A stretch of 7,179 nucleotides of DNA from Comamonas sp. (lineage in GTDB: Bacteria; Pseudomonadota; Gammaproteobacteria; Burkholderiales; Burkholderiaceae_C): positions 1 through 7,179 of the forward strand of contig JAHAYB010000488.1 in assembly GCA_018384835.1 (NCBI GenBank), read 5' to 3'. This document shows positions 1 through 4,699 of the stretch, one piece after another. Position numbers and translations under genes: made by a program. The notes under the pieces are model-generated. The model saw only the letters and a list, made by a program, of their open reading frames with translations, had not been told where the DNA came from and made no database searches. Positions within the stretch are counted from its first letter, which is position 1. Every line of letters starts with the position of its first letter.

Positions 1-84
1 ACCTCAGTGAAGCAGGAACCCACCGAGGCGACTGGTGCAAGCGTAGAAGCTCGCACAAGCGCTGTAGGAATCCCCGTCCTTTAG
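1..84 (+). CDS. tnpB: TnpB (IS200/IS605-family RNA-guided nuclease), C-terminal end only
   Basis: Frame 1 reads 27 codons to a TAG at 82-84. The peptide begins TSVKQEPTEATGAS and ends SAVGIPVL, which I recognise as the usual low-complexity tail of IS605/IS1341-type TnpB proteins (KQEP near the end, then a GIPVL-like terminus). TnpB is an omega-RNA-guided DNA nuclease that helps the element persist after transposon excision. All catalytic RuvC motifs and the zinc finger lie upstream of the window, so nothing can be said about activity. The stop codon lies inside the terminal hairpin of the element, the usual arrangement in which the omega-RNA overlaps the 3' end of tnpB. The call rests on this tail together with the terminal hairpin immediately after it. 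Confidence 0.75.
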   Translation, partial: TSVKQEPTEATGASVEARTSAVGIPVL

Positions 85-101
85 GGCGGGGAGGATGTCA
101 A
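1..101 (+). mobile_element. Right end of an IS200/IS605-family insertion sequence
   Basis: The segment ends in a GC hairpin (arms 72-79 and 84-91, loop TTTA, one G-U pair) followed by GAGGATGTCA at 91-100. That arrangement is the hallmark right end of many TnpB-carrying IS200/IS605 elements, which transpose as single strands and leave no target duplication or terminal inverted repeats. The boundary is placed at 100 or 101, because homology to the RelE-like toxin resumes just after it. The left end, any tnpA and most of tnpB are outside the window. Confidence 0.8.
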
Positions 102-103
102 GT

Positions 104-328
104 ATGCGTCTAAAGCGGCTAGAGGTTGGTAATTTTGGCGACTGCGAGCCAGTTGGTGAAGGCGTTTTGGAACTACGCGAACATTTTGGTGCTGGCTATC
201 GTATTTATTGTGGTCGCCATGGTCAGAAGGTGGTGATTCTTCTGTGTGCAGGCGATAAGAAAACCCAAGCACGCGATATTGCTCAGGCGCATCGTTATTG
301 GCTAGATTGGCAACGGAGGCAGGGATGA
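104..328 (+). pseudogene. HigB/RelE-type toxin (TIGR02683-like addiction module killer), N-terminus lost to IS insertion
   Basis: The frame encodes MRLKRLEVGNFGDCEPVGEG, then LELREHFGAGYRIYCGRHG and VVILLCAGDKKTQARDIAQA. These are the conserved blocks of the Gp49-like/HigB 'putative addiction module killer protein' branch of the RelE/ParE superfamily, whose members block growth, usually by cutting mRNA at the ribosome. Family members are about 95-105 residues, and this frame gives 74 (77 from the ATG at 95), so roughly the first 25-35 residues (first strand and helices) are missing. The gene is cut exactly at the IS200/IS605 right end. That end supplies a Shine-Dalgarno-like GGGGAGG at 88-94, nine bases before ATG 104, so the remnant could still be translated. 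The GDK and the C-terminal helix are present. Its stop overlaps the antitoxin start (ATGA at 325-328). Loss of toxicity is likely but inferred. Confidence 0.8.
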
Positions 329-657
329 AGCACCAACTACAAGCAGCGGTTTCGCACCGCGAGCGTGAAATTGAAGAATTACGTGCAGACCGCGCATTAG
401 CGGTTGCATATCTGCAAGCGGCGATGCAATCGCTAGACAACCCTGACGACCGCGCTGCTGGCTTATTGGCCTTACGCACAGTGGCTGAAGCCTATGGAGG
501 ACTGTCAGCAGTAGCAAATCAAGCGGGCATTAGCCGCGAGGCGCTGTATCGAGCGCTGTCCCCCAGCGGAAACCCCACCCTCAAAACGCTGCTAGCGGTA
601 CTCAAAACGGTAGGTATGCGCTTATCTATTGAGCCAGATTCTCATGCAGCAGCCTGA
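325..657 (+). CDS. HigA-like antitoxin (TIGR02684-like addiction module antidote, HTH)
   Basis: This 110-residue protein begins MKHQLQAAVSHREREIEELR. Its C-terminal half matches the antidote partner of the TIGR02683 killers: ALRTVAEAYGGLSAVANQAG followed by ISREALYRALS and GNPTLKTLLAVLKTVGMRLS, an XRE/lambda-repressor type helix-turn-helix (about residues 55-100). Such proteins neutralise the cognate toxin and repress their own promoter. I chose ATG 325 because it overlaps the toxin stop in an ATGA coupling, with AGGCAGGG just upstream as ribosome binding site. The TTG at 298 would extend into the toxin. Length and both ends look complete, so this is an intact antitoxin next to a beheaded toxin. 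With the original promoter separated by the IS, transcription probably has to come from the element or from read-through. Confidence 0.88.
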   Translation: MKHQLQAAVSHREREIEELRADRALAVAYLQAAMQSLDNPDDRAAGLLALRTVAEAYGGLSAVANQAGISREALYRALSPSGNPTLKTLLAVLKTVGMRLSIEPDSHAAA

Positions 658-667
658 CTGGTTTGGG

Positions 668-786
668 TGTTCGTTTTTCGTTCCTACGTCGTTCTAGCGT
701 CGTTATTGGTTTTTTGGGCTGGAAAATTCTTGTTAAAAGCAAGGGGTTAGGGGGTGGCGAACCTTCAGTCTCACACAAGCCCTAGC
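668..786 (+). repeat. 5' cassette repeat, copy 1
   Basis: This 119-bp block recurs at 4989-5107 in direct orientation without gaps; by eye I count 8 mismatches. It spans non-coding DNA and the first ~16 codons of the surface-protein reading frame (TFSLTQAL at 761-784). Identity stops abruptly after CCCTAG. It contains CGTCGTT twice (687-693 and 698-704), 11 bp apart, and the purine-rich tract AAGGGGTTAGGGGGTGGCG (741-759). I see no convincing -35/-10 pair. Confidence 0.9.
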
Positions 787-997
787 CACCCTAGACGCAG
801 CCAAGCAAGACAAAGCCAACTTCCTGAAAGACGCACTGGAAAACAAAGCCGTTGCTGCCAAAGCTGGCACAGGTGCCAAAACAGCTACCGAGAAGAACGT
901 CACTGATGTTCTGGATGACGCTGTTACTGCCATCAGCGCCGCAGGCGGTGTCAACGACACTGGCTTTGGTGGCCGTCCTGCTGCAACTCAGGACACC
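737..997 (+). other. In-frame coding extension of surface protein 1 with no start codon
   Basis: The frame of the large protein stays open for 87 codons upstream of its first ATG (998), back to a TAA at 734-736. It reads as protein: TFSLTQALATLDAAKQDKAN and then Ala/Asp/Lys-rich helical sequence up to PAATQDT. The opening TFSLT is shared with copy 2 (TFSLTEAL), so this is a true N-terminus and not chance read-through. No ATG, GTG or TTG occurs in frame anywhere in it. A GTG (754-756) followed by GCG sits one base out of frame with ACC at 761; dropping A760 would give a plausible Met-Ala-Thr-Phe-Ser-Leu-Thr start. As written, the segment cannot be initiated conventionally. Confidence 0.75.
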
Positions 998-2860
998 ATG
1001 ATTGCTGACAAGCAGACCTCCCTAGAGACTGCACTGAACAATGCGGTCAAGAAGGCCGAAGCCGGCACTGTTGCCCTGCTGGACGCTGTTGAAGCCGAAA
1101 TTGCAGCCACCAACGCAGCCATTGATGCAAAAGCGACTGCTGACGCTGCAATGACCGATGCTGGTACTGTGTTCGGCGCTCTGAACGCCGGCCTGACTTA
1201 CTCCGCTACTGCGGATCATTCTGCTGGCAAGGTATCTGTTGACGATGGCAAGCTCTATCAAGGGGTTGATGGCACTGCTGCTAATAGCATCGTCCTGGCC
1301 AACAACATCAACGGTGCTTGGGTGCTGACCGATGCTGGCAAGCCCGCAACCACCAAGGGTGTTGCTGACCTTTTGGCCGCCTTCGACGTTCAGGCATCGG
1401 CCGCTACTGCCGAAACCAACGCCAAGGAAGCGCTTGTTGAAGCGGTTGAAGCCGTTTATCTGAACGAAAACGGTGGCTACTCCGTCAAGGCACTGGGCGG
1501 CGGCACCATCACCTATGGCACCACTGCTGGCAAGTCCGATATCACCATCGACTACAGCGTTACTGCCGACATCTACGAAACCAAGGCCAATGCCGATATT
1601 GGCGCTGGCAGCGTTGGCAAGCAGCAGGAGTTCACCTTCAAGGTAACTGACGCAGGCAAGATCGGCGACAAGTTCGAGTTTGACGGCTTGAGCTACGACG
1701 TTACGGGTTTGGAGGCTAATGTTGATGCAGTCGCTACGGCTATTGCAGGTGCAATGACTGGCGCTGGTAGTTCGACCACCACGTGGGCTGCCAGTGCTTC
1801 TGGTGACACCGTCACCATCAAAGCCAGCGTAGCTGCTGCTGAGGTGAAGAACCTTGAGCTGAAAGTGACCAAGGGCGATGCCGGTACTGTTGCTGCAAGC
1901 AAAACCAGCTTCACTGATGGTGATGACAGTTCCAGTGCAGCCGCGTTTGTATTCAAGATTGATGCCGCCGTCAAAAAAGGCGACAAGATCACTGTCGGTG
2001 ACAAAGAATTTATCTTTGATGCCGATTACGACGTTAATACCGCAGCAGCTTGGTTGAAAACTCAGATTGACAACGACGGCAACGGCACTGCAATCAAATT
2101 GGCAGGTGCTTCTGGTACCCCACTGACTTTCAATGCTGCTGTCACTACTGACTCGATCACCTTGACCGCAACAGCTACCACAGCATTGAGTATTGATGTA
2201 AATGCTGTCGTCCTCACCCCAGATCCTCGCGACGCAGGCACTCTGGCCGGCACGTCCGACAACCCCGAGACCGGTGAAGCATCTGTTTCACCAGCGCCGA
2301 CCGTATCGGAAGATGCAGGTCTGTCCAAGGCGGTTGCTGATGCTCAAACCAGCGTCGATACCTTCGAGAAGCTGGTGGCTGACTTCCTGACCGCTCGCGA
2401 GCTGAACGGCGAGTTGGACGCACGGGGCGAAGCCATTACTGAGGCAACCGCTTGGTTCGAAGAGAATGACTACAGCGCTCCGAAGCAACTGGAAAACGGC
2501 AAGACCGGCAACGGCAGCGCAGATGACGACATCTTCCTGTTGAGCGACCTGAAGGGCAAGGACACCACCACCGTCAACAAGTTTGGTGACAAGGGTCTTG
2601 ACTACCTGTTCGTTGGCGAAGGCTACGAGCTGGTTGATCTGGGTGCCAAGGCCATCGCTGACAAGGTAGGTAGCGACGCAGCGCTTGAAATCTTCTACAA
2701 GCAAAACGGTGCGAACCTCGAACTGTACGTTGAGCAGGAAACCTATGCAGGCAGCCTGACCACTGACGGTGGCCTGACCGAGATCGTGAAGGTAACCTTG
2801 CTTGGTGTTAGCATCGACGACATCACCTTGGATGGCAGCTTTATTACTGCTGGTGTTTAA
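998..2860 (+). CDS. Large Ala/Thr/Asp-rich surface or secreted protein, copy 1 (type I secretion style C-terminus; true start missing)
   Basis: The ORF from the first ATG has 620 codons, but the homologous frame begins near 737, so this ATG is probably internal; it also has no good ribosome binding site. The protein is acidic, shows no cysteine, and is rich in Ala, Thr, Asp and Val, as in S-layer and adhesin-like proteins. Seen in order: Ala-rich helical N-region; a beta-rich module at about 209-300 (EFTFKVTDAGKIGDKFEFDG); a related module at about 314-412 (FVFKIDAAVKKGDKITVGDK), suggesting internal duplication; a helical linker at about 430-495; and a C-terminal domain at about 508-620 (DDIFLLSDLKG, YLFVGEGYELVDL, LEIFYKQNGANLELYVEQET, FITAGV end). 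That domain is shared with copy 2 and resembles C-termini of RTX-like type I secretion substrates. No signal peptide or membrane segment is seen. The exact function is unknown; it could be an S-layer, sheath or adhesin subunit, or a silent or decayed copy. Confidence 0.7.
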   Translation: MIADKQTSLETALNNAVKKAEAGTVALLDAVEAEIAATNAAIDAKATADAAMTDAGTVFGALNAGLTYSATADHSAGKVSVDDGKLYQGVDGTAANSIVLANNINGAWVLTDAGKPATTKGVADLLAAFDVQASAATAETNAKEALVEAVEAVYLNENGGYSVKALGGGTITYGTTAGKSDITIDYSVTADIYETKANADIGAGSVGKQQEFTFKVTDAGKIGDKFEFDGLSYDVTGLEANVDAVATAIAGAMTGAGSSTTTWAASASGDTVTIKASVAAAEVKNLELKVTKGDAGTVAASKTSFTDGDDSSSAAAFVFKIDAAVKKGDKITVGDKEFIFDADYDVNTAAAWLKTQIDNDGNGTAIKLAGASGTPLTFNAAVTTDSITLTATATTALSIDVNAVVLTPDPRDAGTLAGTSDNPETGEASVSPAPTVSEDAGLSKAVADAQTSVDTFEKLVADFLTARELNGELDARGEAITEATAWFEENDYSAPKQLENGKTGNGSADDDIFLLSDLKGKDTTTVNKFGDKGLDYLFVGEGYELVDLGAKAIADKVGSDAALEIFYKQNGANLELYVEQETYAGSLTTDGGLTEIVKVTLLGVSIDDITLDGSFITAGV

Positions 2861-2876
2861 TCCCGCCTAGCCCATC

Positions 2877-2900
2877 CCAGCCAGTGTTATAGCTGGCTGG
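2877..2900 (+). other. Conserved hairpin just after the stop codon, copy 1
   Basis: CCAGCCAG (2877-2884) and CTGGCTGG (2893-2900) are perfect 8-bp inverted arms around an 8-base loop. In copy 2 the last pair becomes a G-U wobble, so the stem is preserved despite a substitution. There is no T-run after it, so it is not a terminator. mRNA 3'-end protection or a recombination site are possible roles. Confidence 0.65.
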
Positions 2901-2921
2901 TGATACAAGCAAGCGCTCCCC

Positions 2922-2959
2922 AACCCCTGCCCTGCTTTAAGTGGGGCGGGGGTTTTTTG
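2922..2959 (+). terminator. Rho-independent terminator of surface protein 1
   Basis: AACCCCTGCCC pairs with GGGGCGGGGGTT across a short TGCTTTAAGT loop, followed by a TTTTTT run. It lies about 60 bases after the stop codon on the coding strand. It is conserved in copy 2 at 7012-7049. Confidence 0.85.
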
Positions 2960-2971
2960 TTGGCCACTGCC

Positions 2972-3019
2972 CACCTCTCCCCCTGCTAAGGGGGAGTACC
3001 CCGCAAGGGGGGAGGGGGT
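2972..3019. repeat. 48-bp GC-rich palindromic unit, copy A
   Basis: CTCCCCC (2977-2983) pairs with GGGGGAG (2990-2996), then CCCC-GCAA-GGGG (2999-3010) and a G-rich tail. The unit recurs at 3146-3193 and 7062-7109 with about one difference each. Each unit is followed within a few to about 15 bases by TAAAAGGGCG. It looks like a REP/BIME-like intergenic element. Confidence 0.8.
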
Positions 3020-3106
3020 AAAAGGGCGCAACGTAAGCAGGAGGCTGAACAAATAAAACAGCCCAGCCCCTTGGATGCCCCGTGGAACCACCCCGCCCTT
3101 CGGGCA

Positions 3107-3127
3107 CCCCTCCTTAGTAAGGAGGGG
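3107..3127. repeat. Perfect 21-bp palindrome
   Basis: CCCCTCCTTA (3107-3116) and TAAGGAGGGG (3118-3127) are perfect complementary arms around one base. A small GCCC-TTC-GGGC hairpin (3095-3105) sits just before it. It lies between two copies of the 48-bp palindromic unit and is probably part of the same intergenic repeat mosaic. There is no T-run, so it is not called a terminator. Confidence 0.65.
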
Positions 3128-3145
3128 AGTTAGAGAAGGCCGCAA

Positions 3146-3193
3146 CACCTCTCCCCCTGCCAAGGGGGAGTACCCCGCAAGGGGGGAGGGGGT
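3146..3193. repeat. 48-bp GC-rich palindromic unit, copy B
   Basis: Same unit as 2972-3019, differing at one base in the first loop (GCCAAG versus GCTAAG). Like the others it is followed by GTAAAAGGGCG and then a GATGTAA-like sequence, here after a short extra G-rich insert. It lies immediately upstream of the DUF4160 gene. Confidence 0.8.
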
Positions 3194-3269
3194 GGGGCAG
3201 GGGGTAAAAGGGCGTGATGTAATGAGAGGAGCTAATCGCCATCGGTCACCATGCAGCCATTGCACCATA

Positions 3270-3509
3270 ATGGCAGACATGCCAGTCATCCAGCGCTTTG
3301 CCAATTGCCGGGTTCGGATCAACTCCCGCGACCATCCACCACCGCACTTTCATGTCCAACTTAATGATGGGCGTGAAGCCTGGGTCAGCATTCAGCCGCT
3401 CAAAATTATCCATGGCCGAGTCAGCGAGCGCGAAATTGCCGAAGTCCTGGAATGGGCAAAAGAACGCCAAGACTGGCTCACCCAGACTTTTGAGGAGCTA
3501 CAGCGATGA
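3270..3509 (+). CDS. DUF4160 domain protein (small, toxin-antitoxin-like partner)
   Basis: This 79-residue protein reads MADMPVIQRFANCRVRINSR, DHPPPHFHVQL, WVSIQPLKIIHGRVSEREIA and ends EVLEWAKERQDWLTQTFEEL-QR. The DH-PPHFHV motif and the LEWA helix are diagnostic of DUF4160. Its function is unproven; the family is usually found beside a DUF2442 gene, and such pairs are often proposed to be toxin-antitoxin-like. Start choice: ATG 3270 or ATG 3279, since homologues commonly begin MP; neither has a clear ribosome binding site. The frame is open further upstream (ATG 3222), but that stretch is palindromic repeat DNA and not domain sequence. The stop overlaps the next gene's start by ATGA (3506-3509), so the two genes are translationally coupled. 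Confidence 0.85.
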   Translation: MADMPVIQRFANCRVRINSRDHPPPHFHVQLNDGREAWVSIQPLKIIHGRVSEREIAEVLEWAKERQDWLTQTFEELQR

Positions 3510-4003
3510 GCAAACGCCACTTCACCCTAACGAGCGTACAAGCGCTGCCCCCATACCGCCTGCGCTTAACCTATGCCGACCATCAAACCTACGAGGTCGA
3601 TTTGCACGGCTGGATCAAGCACACTCAGGCACTAGCAGCGCTTGAAGACCCCACCCTTTTTGCCCAAGCCAAACTTGGCTTTCATGGCCACTGCGTTGAC
3701 TGGATTGAAGACGAGCTTGATCTGGCCGCTGACAATCTGCGCAACCTTGCAATTGAGCAAGCCGGTGGCATTGGTCATGAACGCATCTGGAGCTGGCTGC
3801 ACGAAACCGGCCTCACCCTGGAGCAAGCAGCCCGTGCCCTGGGCATTTCACGGCGTATGCTGATTTATTACCGCGACGGTGAAAAGCCTATCCCCCGCTC
3901 CATTTGGTTAGCCTGCTTGGGCTGGGAAGCCACCCGTCCACAGGGCGATGCTCTACCCATCAGGATTCCTACCGTGCAGCAATATGCAGCACTACACGCT
4001 TGA
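3506..4003 (+). CDS. DUF2442 domain protein fused to a helix-turn-helix domain
   Basis: This 165-residue protein has two parts. Residues ~5-85 (TLTSVQALPPYRLRLTYADH, YEVDLHGWIK, DPTLFAQAKLG, VDWIEDELDLAADNLRNLAI) match DUF2442, with its typical 'F...V...G..V.W....D' ending. Residues ~95-145 (WLHETGLTLEQAARALGISR, then RMLIYYRDGEKPIPRSIWLA) form an XRE-type helix-turn-helix. This domain order is known for DUF2442 proteins partnered with DUF4160. By position and the DNA-binding domain it is the likely antitoxin-like, autoregulatory partner; this is inference. It overlaps the upstream gene by four bases. Both domains look complete. Confidence 0.87.
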   Translation: MSKRHFTLTSVQALPPYRLRLTYADHQTYEVDLHGWIKHTQALAALEDPTLFAQAKLGFHGHCVDWIEDELDLAADNLRNLAIEQAGGIGHERIWSWLHETGLTLEQAARALGISRRMLIYYRDGEKPIPRSIWLACLGWEATRPQGDALPIRIPTVQQYAALHA

Positions 4004-4006
4004 TAC

Positions 4007-4036
4007 GCTGGCTGAGCTGGCTGAGCTGGCTGAGCG
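4007..4036 (+). repeat. 9-bp tandem repeat (GCTGGCTGA, about 3.3 copies)
   Basis: GCTGGCTGA is repeated three times and continues into GCG, starting three bases after the DUF2442 stop. It runs into GAGCGTAGTCGAAGCCAG, where CTGGCT and AGCCAG can form a hairpin. The GAGCGTAGTCGAAGC string resembles dispersed intergenic repeats common in proteobacteria. Apart from this, 4050-4190 shows no gene or clear signal. Confidence 0.7.
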
Positions 4037-4194
4037 TAGTCGAAGCCAGCCCCCTCTATCGCCGCCAAATTTTACGCTGCCGCCAGTTTTCAGCAAAGCC
4101 AAGCCGCTTCCTCATCGTTAATGACCAAGCCTCGCTGCCTGAGCAAAGCGATTTGAGCATCCACCCCAATGGGCGGTTAAAGAGAGTAGGCAAT

Positions 4195-4238
4195 AAAAAA
4201 ACCCGCCGGGGTGCGCTTCTTCGAGAGGCGTGGCGGGT
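4195..4238 (-). terminator. Rho-independent terminator for the minus-strand antitoxin operon
   Basis: On the minus strand ACCCGCC (4238-4232) pairs with GGCGGGT (4207-4201) and is followed by a run of seven T (4201-4195). It lies about 135 bases past the antitoxin stop and converges on the plus-strand DUF2442 gene. The interval 4239-4372 has no gene; it contains TCGTTCCTATGTCGT (4342-4356), a 14/15 match to part of the 5' cassette repeat. Confidence 0.75.
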
Positions 4239-4372
4239 ATTGTTACGGCGCGTTGTATCTGATGCGGCAAAAGTTGGGTACTTTCGCTAAAAGATACGTG
4301 ATTTTTACACCGCCCCAATCGCTATGAAGTTTTGTCGCTTCTCGTTCCTATGTCGTATAGGGCACTAACCCG

Positions 4373-4699
4373 TCATGCAGGCGCAGTGCTATCGAGATCA
4401 GAGAAGTTGGATATTTTGACTGCCCCGTCAGGAAAGCGAGCCACCACTTCGAGCTTACCGCCCATCGCTTCGATATGGCTGCGCAGCGTTGAGAGATACA
4501 TATCTGTGCGCTTTTCCATTTTGGCGATTGAAGGCTGCTGCACTTGCAGCGCCTGTGCCAGCATCTTCTGCGACAGACCACGCGCTTGACGCAGTTCATT
4601 GAGTGGCATTTCAGCCAGCATTTTCTGCGCTTTCACTTTTGCTCTGGCGCGTGACTCTGGGGACATTTGAGCGCGTAGCTCTGCAAATTTTTTAGTCAT
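4373..4699 (-). CDS. HigA-like antitoxin, XRE family helix-turn-helix
   Basis: This 108-residue protein begins MTKKFAELRAQMSPESRARA and continues MPLNELRQARGLSQKMLAQA, LQVQQPSIAKMEKRTDMYLS, TLRSHIEAMGGKLEVVARFP. These are the conserved blocks of the HigA antitoxins paired with DUF891/Gp49-type HigB toxins. The helix-turn-helix is at about residues 36-65 and the IEAMGG-LE-VARFP-G strand is the C-terminal hallmark. The protein appears complete. In the ancestral operon the toxin stop overlapped this ATG by eight bases (tail of the toxin at 4694-4692). Autorepression of the operon through the palindrome at 4940-4961 is likely by family analogy. Confidence 0.9.
   Translation of the reverse strand: MTKKFAELRAQMSPESRARAKVKAQKMLAEMPLNELRQARGLSQKMLAQALQVQQPSIAKMEKRTDMYLSTLRSHIEAMGGKLEVVARFPDGAVKISNFSDLDSTAPA

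Larger units (their letters stand above)
1..117 (+). ncRNA. 3' part of omega-RNA (TnpB guide RNA) with its guide
   Basis: In IS200/IS605 elements the omega-RNA is transcribed through the end of tnpB and the right-end hairpin, and the first ~16-20 bases of flanking DNA act as the guide. Here the scaffold hairpin is at 72-91 and the guide would begin at about 101 (AGTATGCGTCTAAAGCG). That guide is the coding strand of the truncated toxin gene, so the TnpB would target the uninterrupted toxin locus. The scaffold is visible in sequence. The 5' limit, expression and guide length are inferred from the family. Confidence 0.6.
2858..3089 (+). repeat. 3' cassette repeat, copy 1
   Basis: The sequence starting at the TAA stop is colinear with 6948-7179 at a constant offset of 4090, with scattered substitutions only. 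Upstream of the stop the two genes differ, so identity begins at the stop codon. The block holds a hairpin (2877-2900), a terminator (2922-2959) and a GC-rich palindromic unit (2972-3019), ending in GATGCCCCGTGGAACC. The true repeat may be longer, since copy 2 is cut by the window end. Confidence 0.92.

Noticed and set aside
706..738. Sigma70 promoter TTGGTT ... TTAAAA in 5' repeat copy 1
   Set aside because: Spacing is about 21 bp and the -10-like bases are not kept in copy 2.
741..760. GTTAGGG in the 5' repeats as an integron attC/attI core site, with the units as gene cassettes
   Set aside because: I could not find the matching inverse core (RYYYAAC) at a suitable distance or the imperfect palindrome of an attC site, and the motif lies within DNA conserved as coding sequence next to TFSLT.
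754..906. ORF starting at GTG 754 in the other frame
   Set aside because: It gives a short peptide without family resemblance that stops after about 50 codons, while the real surface-protein frame runs through the same DNA.
2288..2704. 138-codon minus-strand ORF (and another at 5132-5548)
   Set aside because: Antisense shadows of the surface-protein genes, open because of their Ala/Asp-rich codons; no start signal or family resemblance.
2972..3193. CRISPR-like array of the repeated 48-bp units
   Set aside because: Only two units here, spaced about 126 bp apart with a structured palindromic spacer, and no cas gene; it fits REP-like elements.
3075..3269. Long N-terminal extension of the DUF4160 gene (open to 3075, ATG also at 3222)
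   Set aside because: The extension translates GC-rich palindromic repeat DNA; homology to the domain starts at MPVIQRF.
2867..3322. 151-codon minus-strand ORF, with a similar 61-codon one at 6957-7142
   Set aside because: Both run across the terminator and palindromic repeats and encode repetitive Pro/Leu/Gly sequence; similarity between them simply reflects the 3' repeat.
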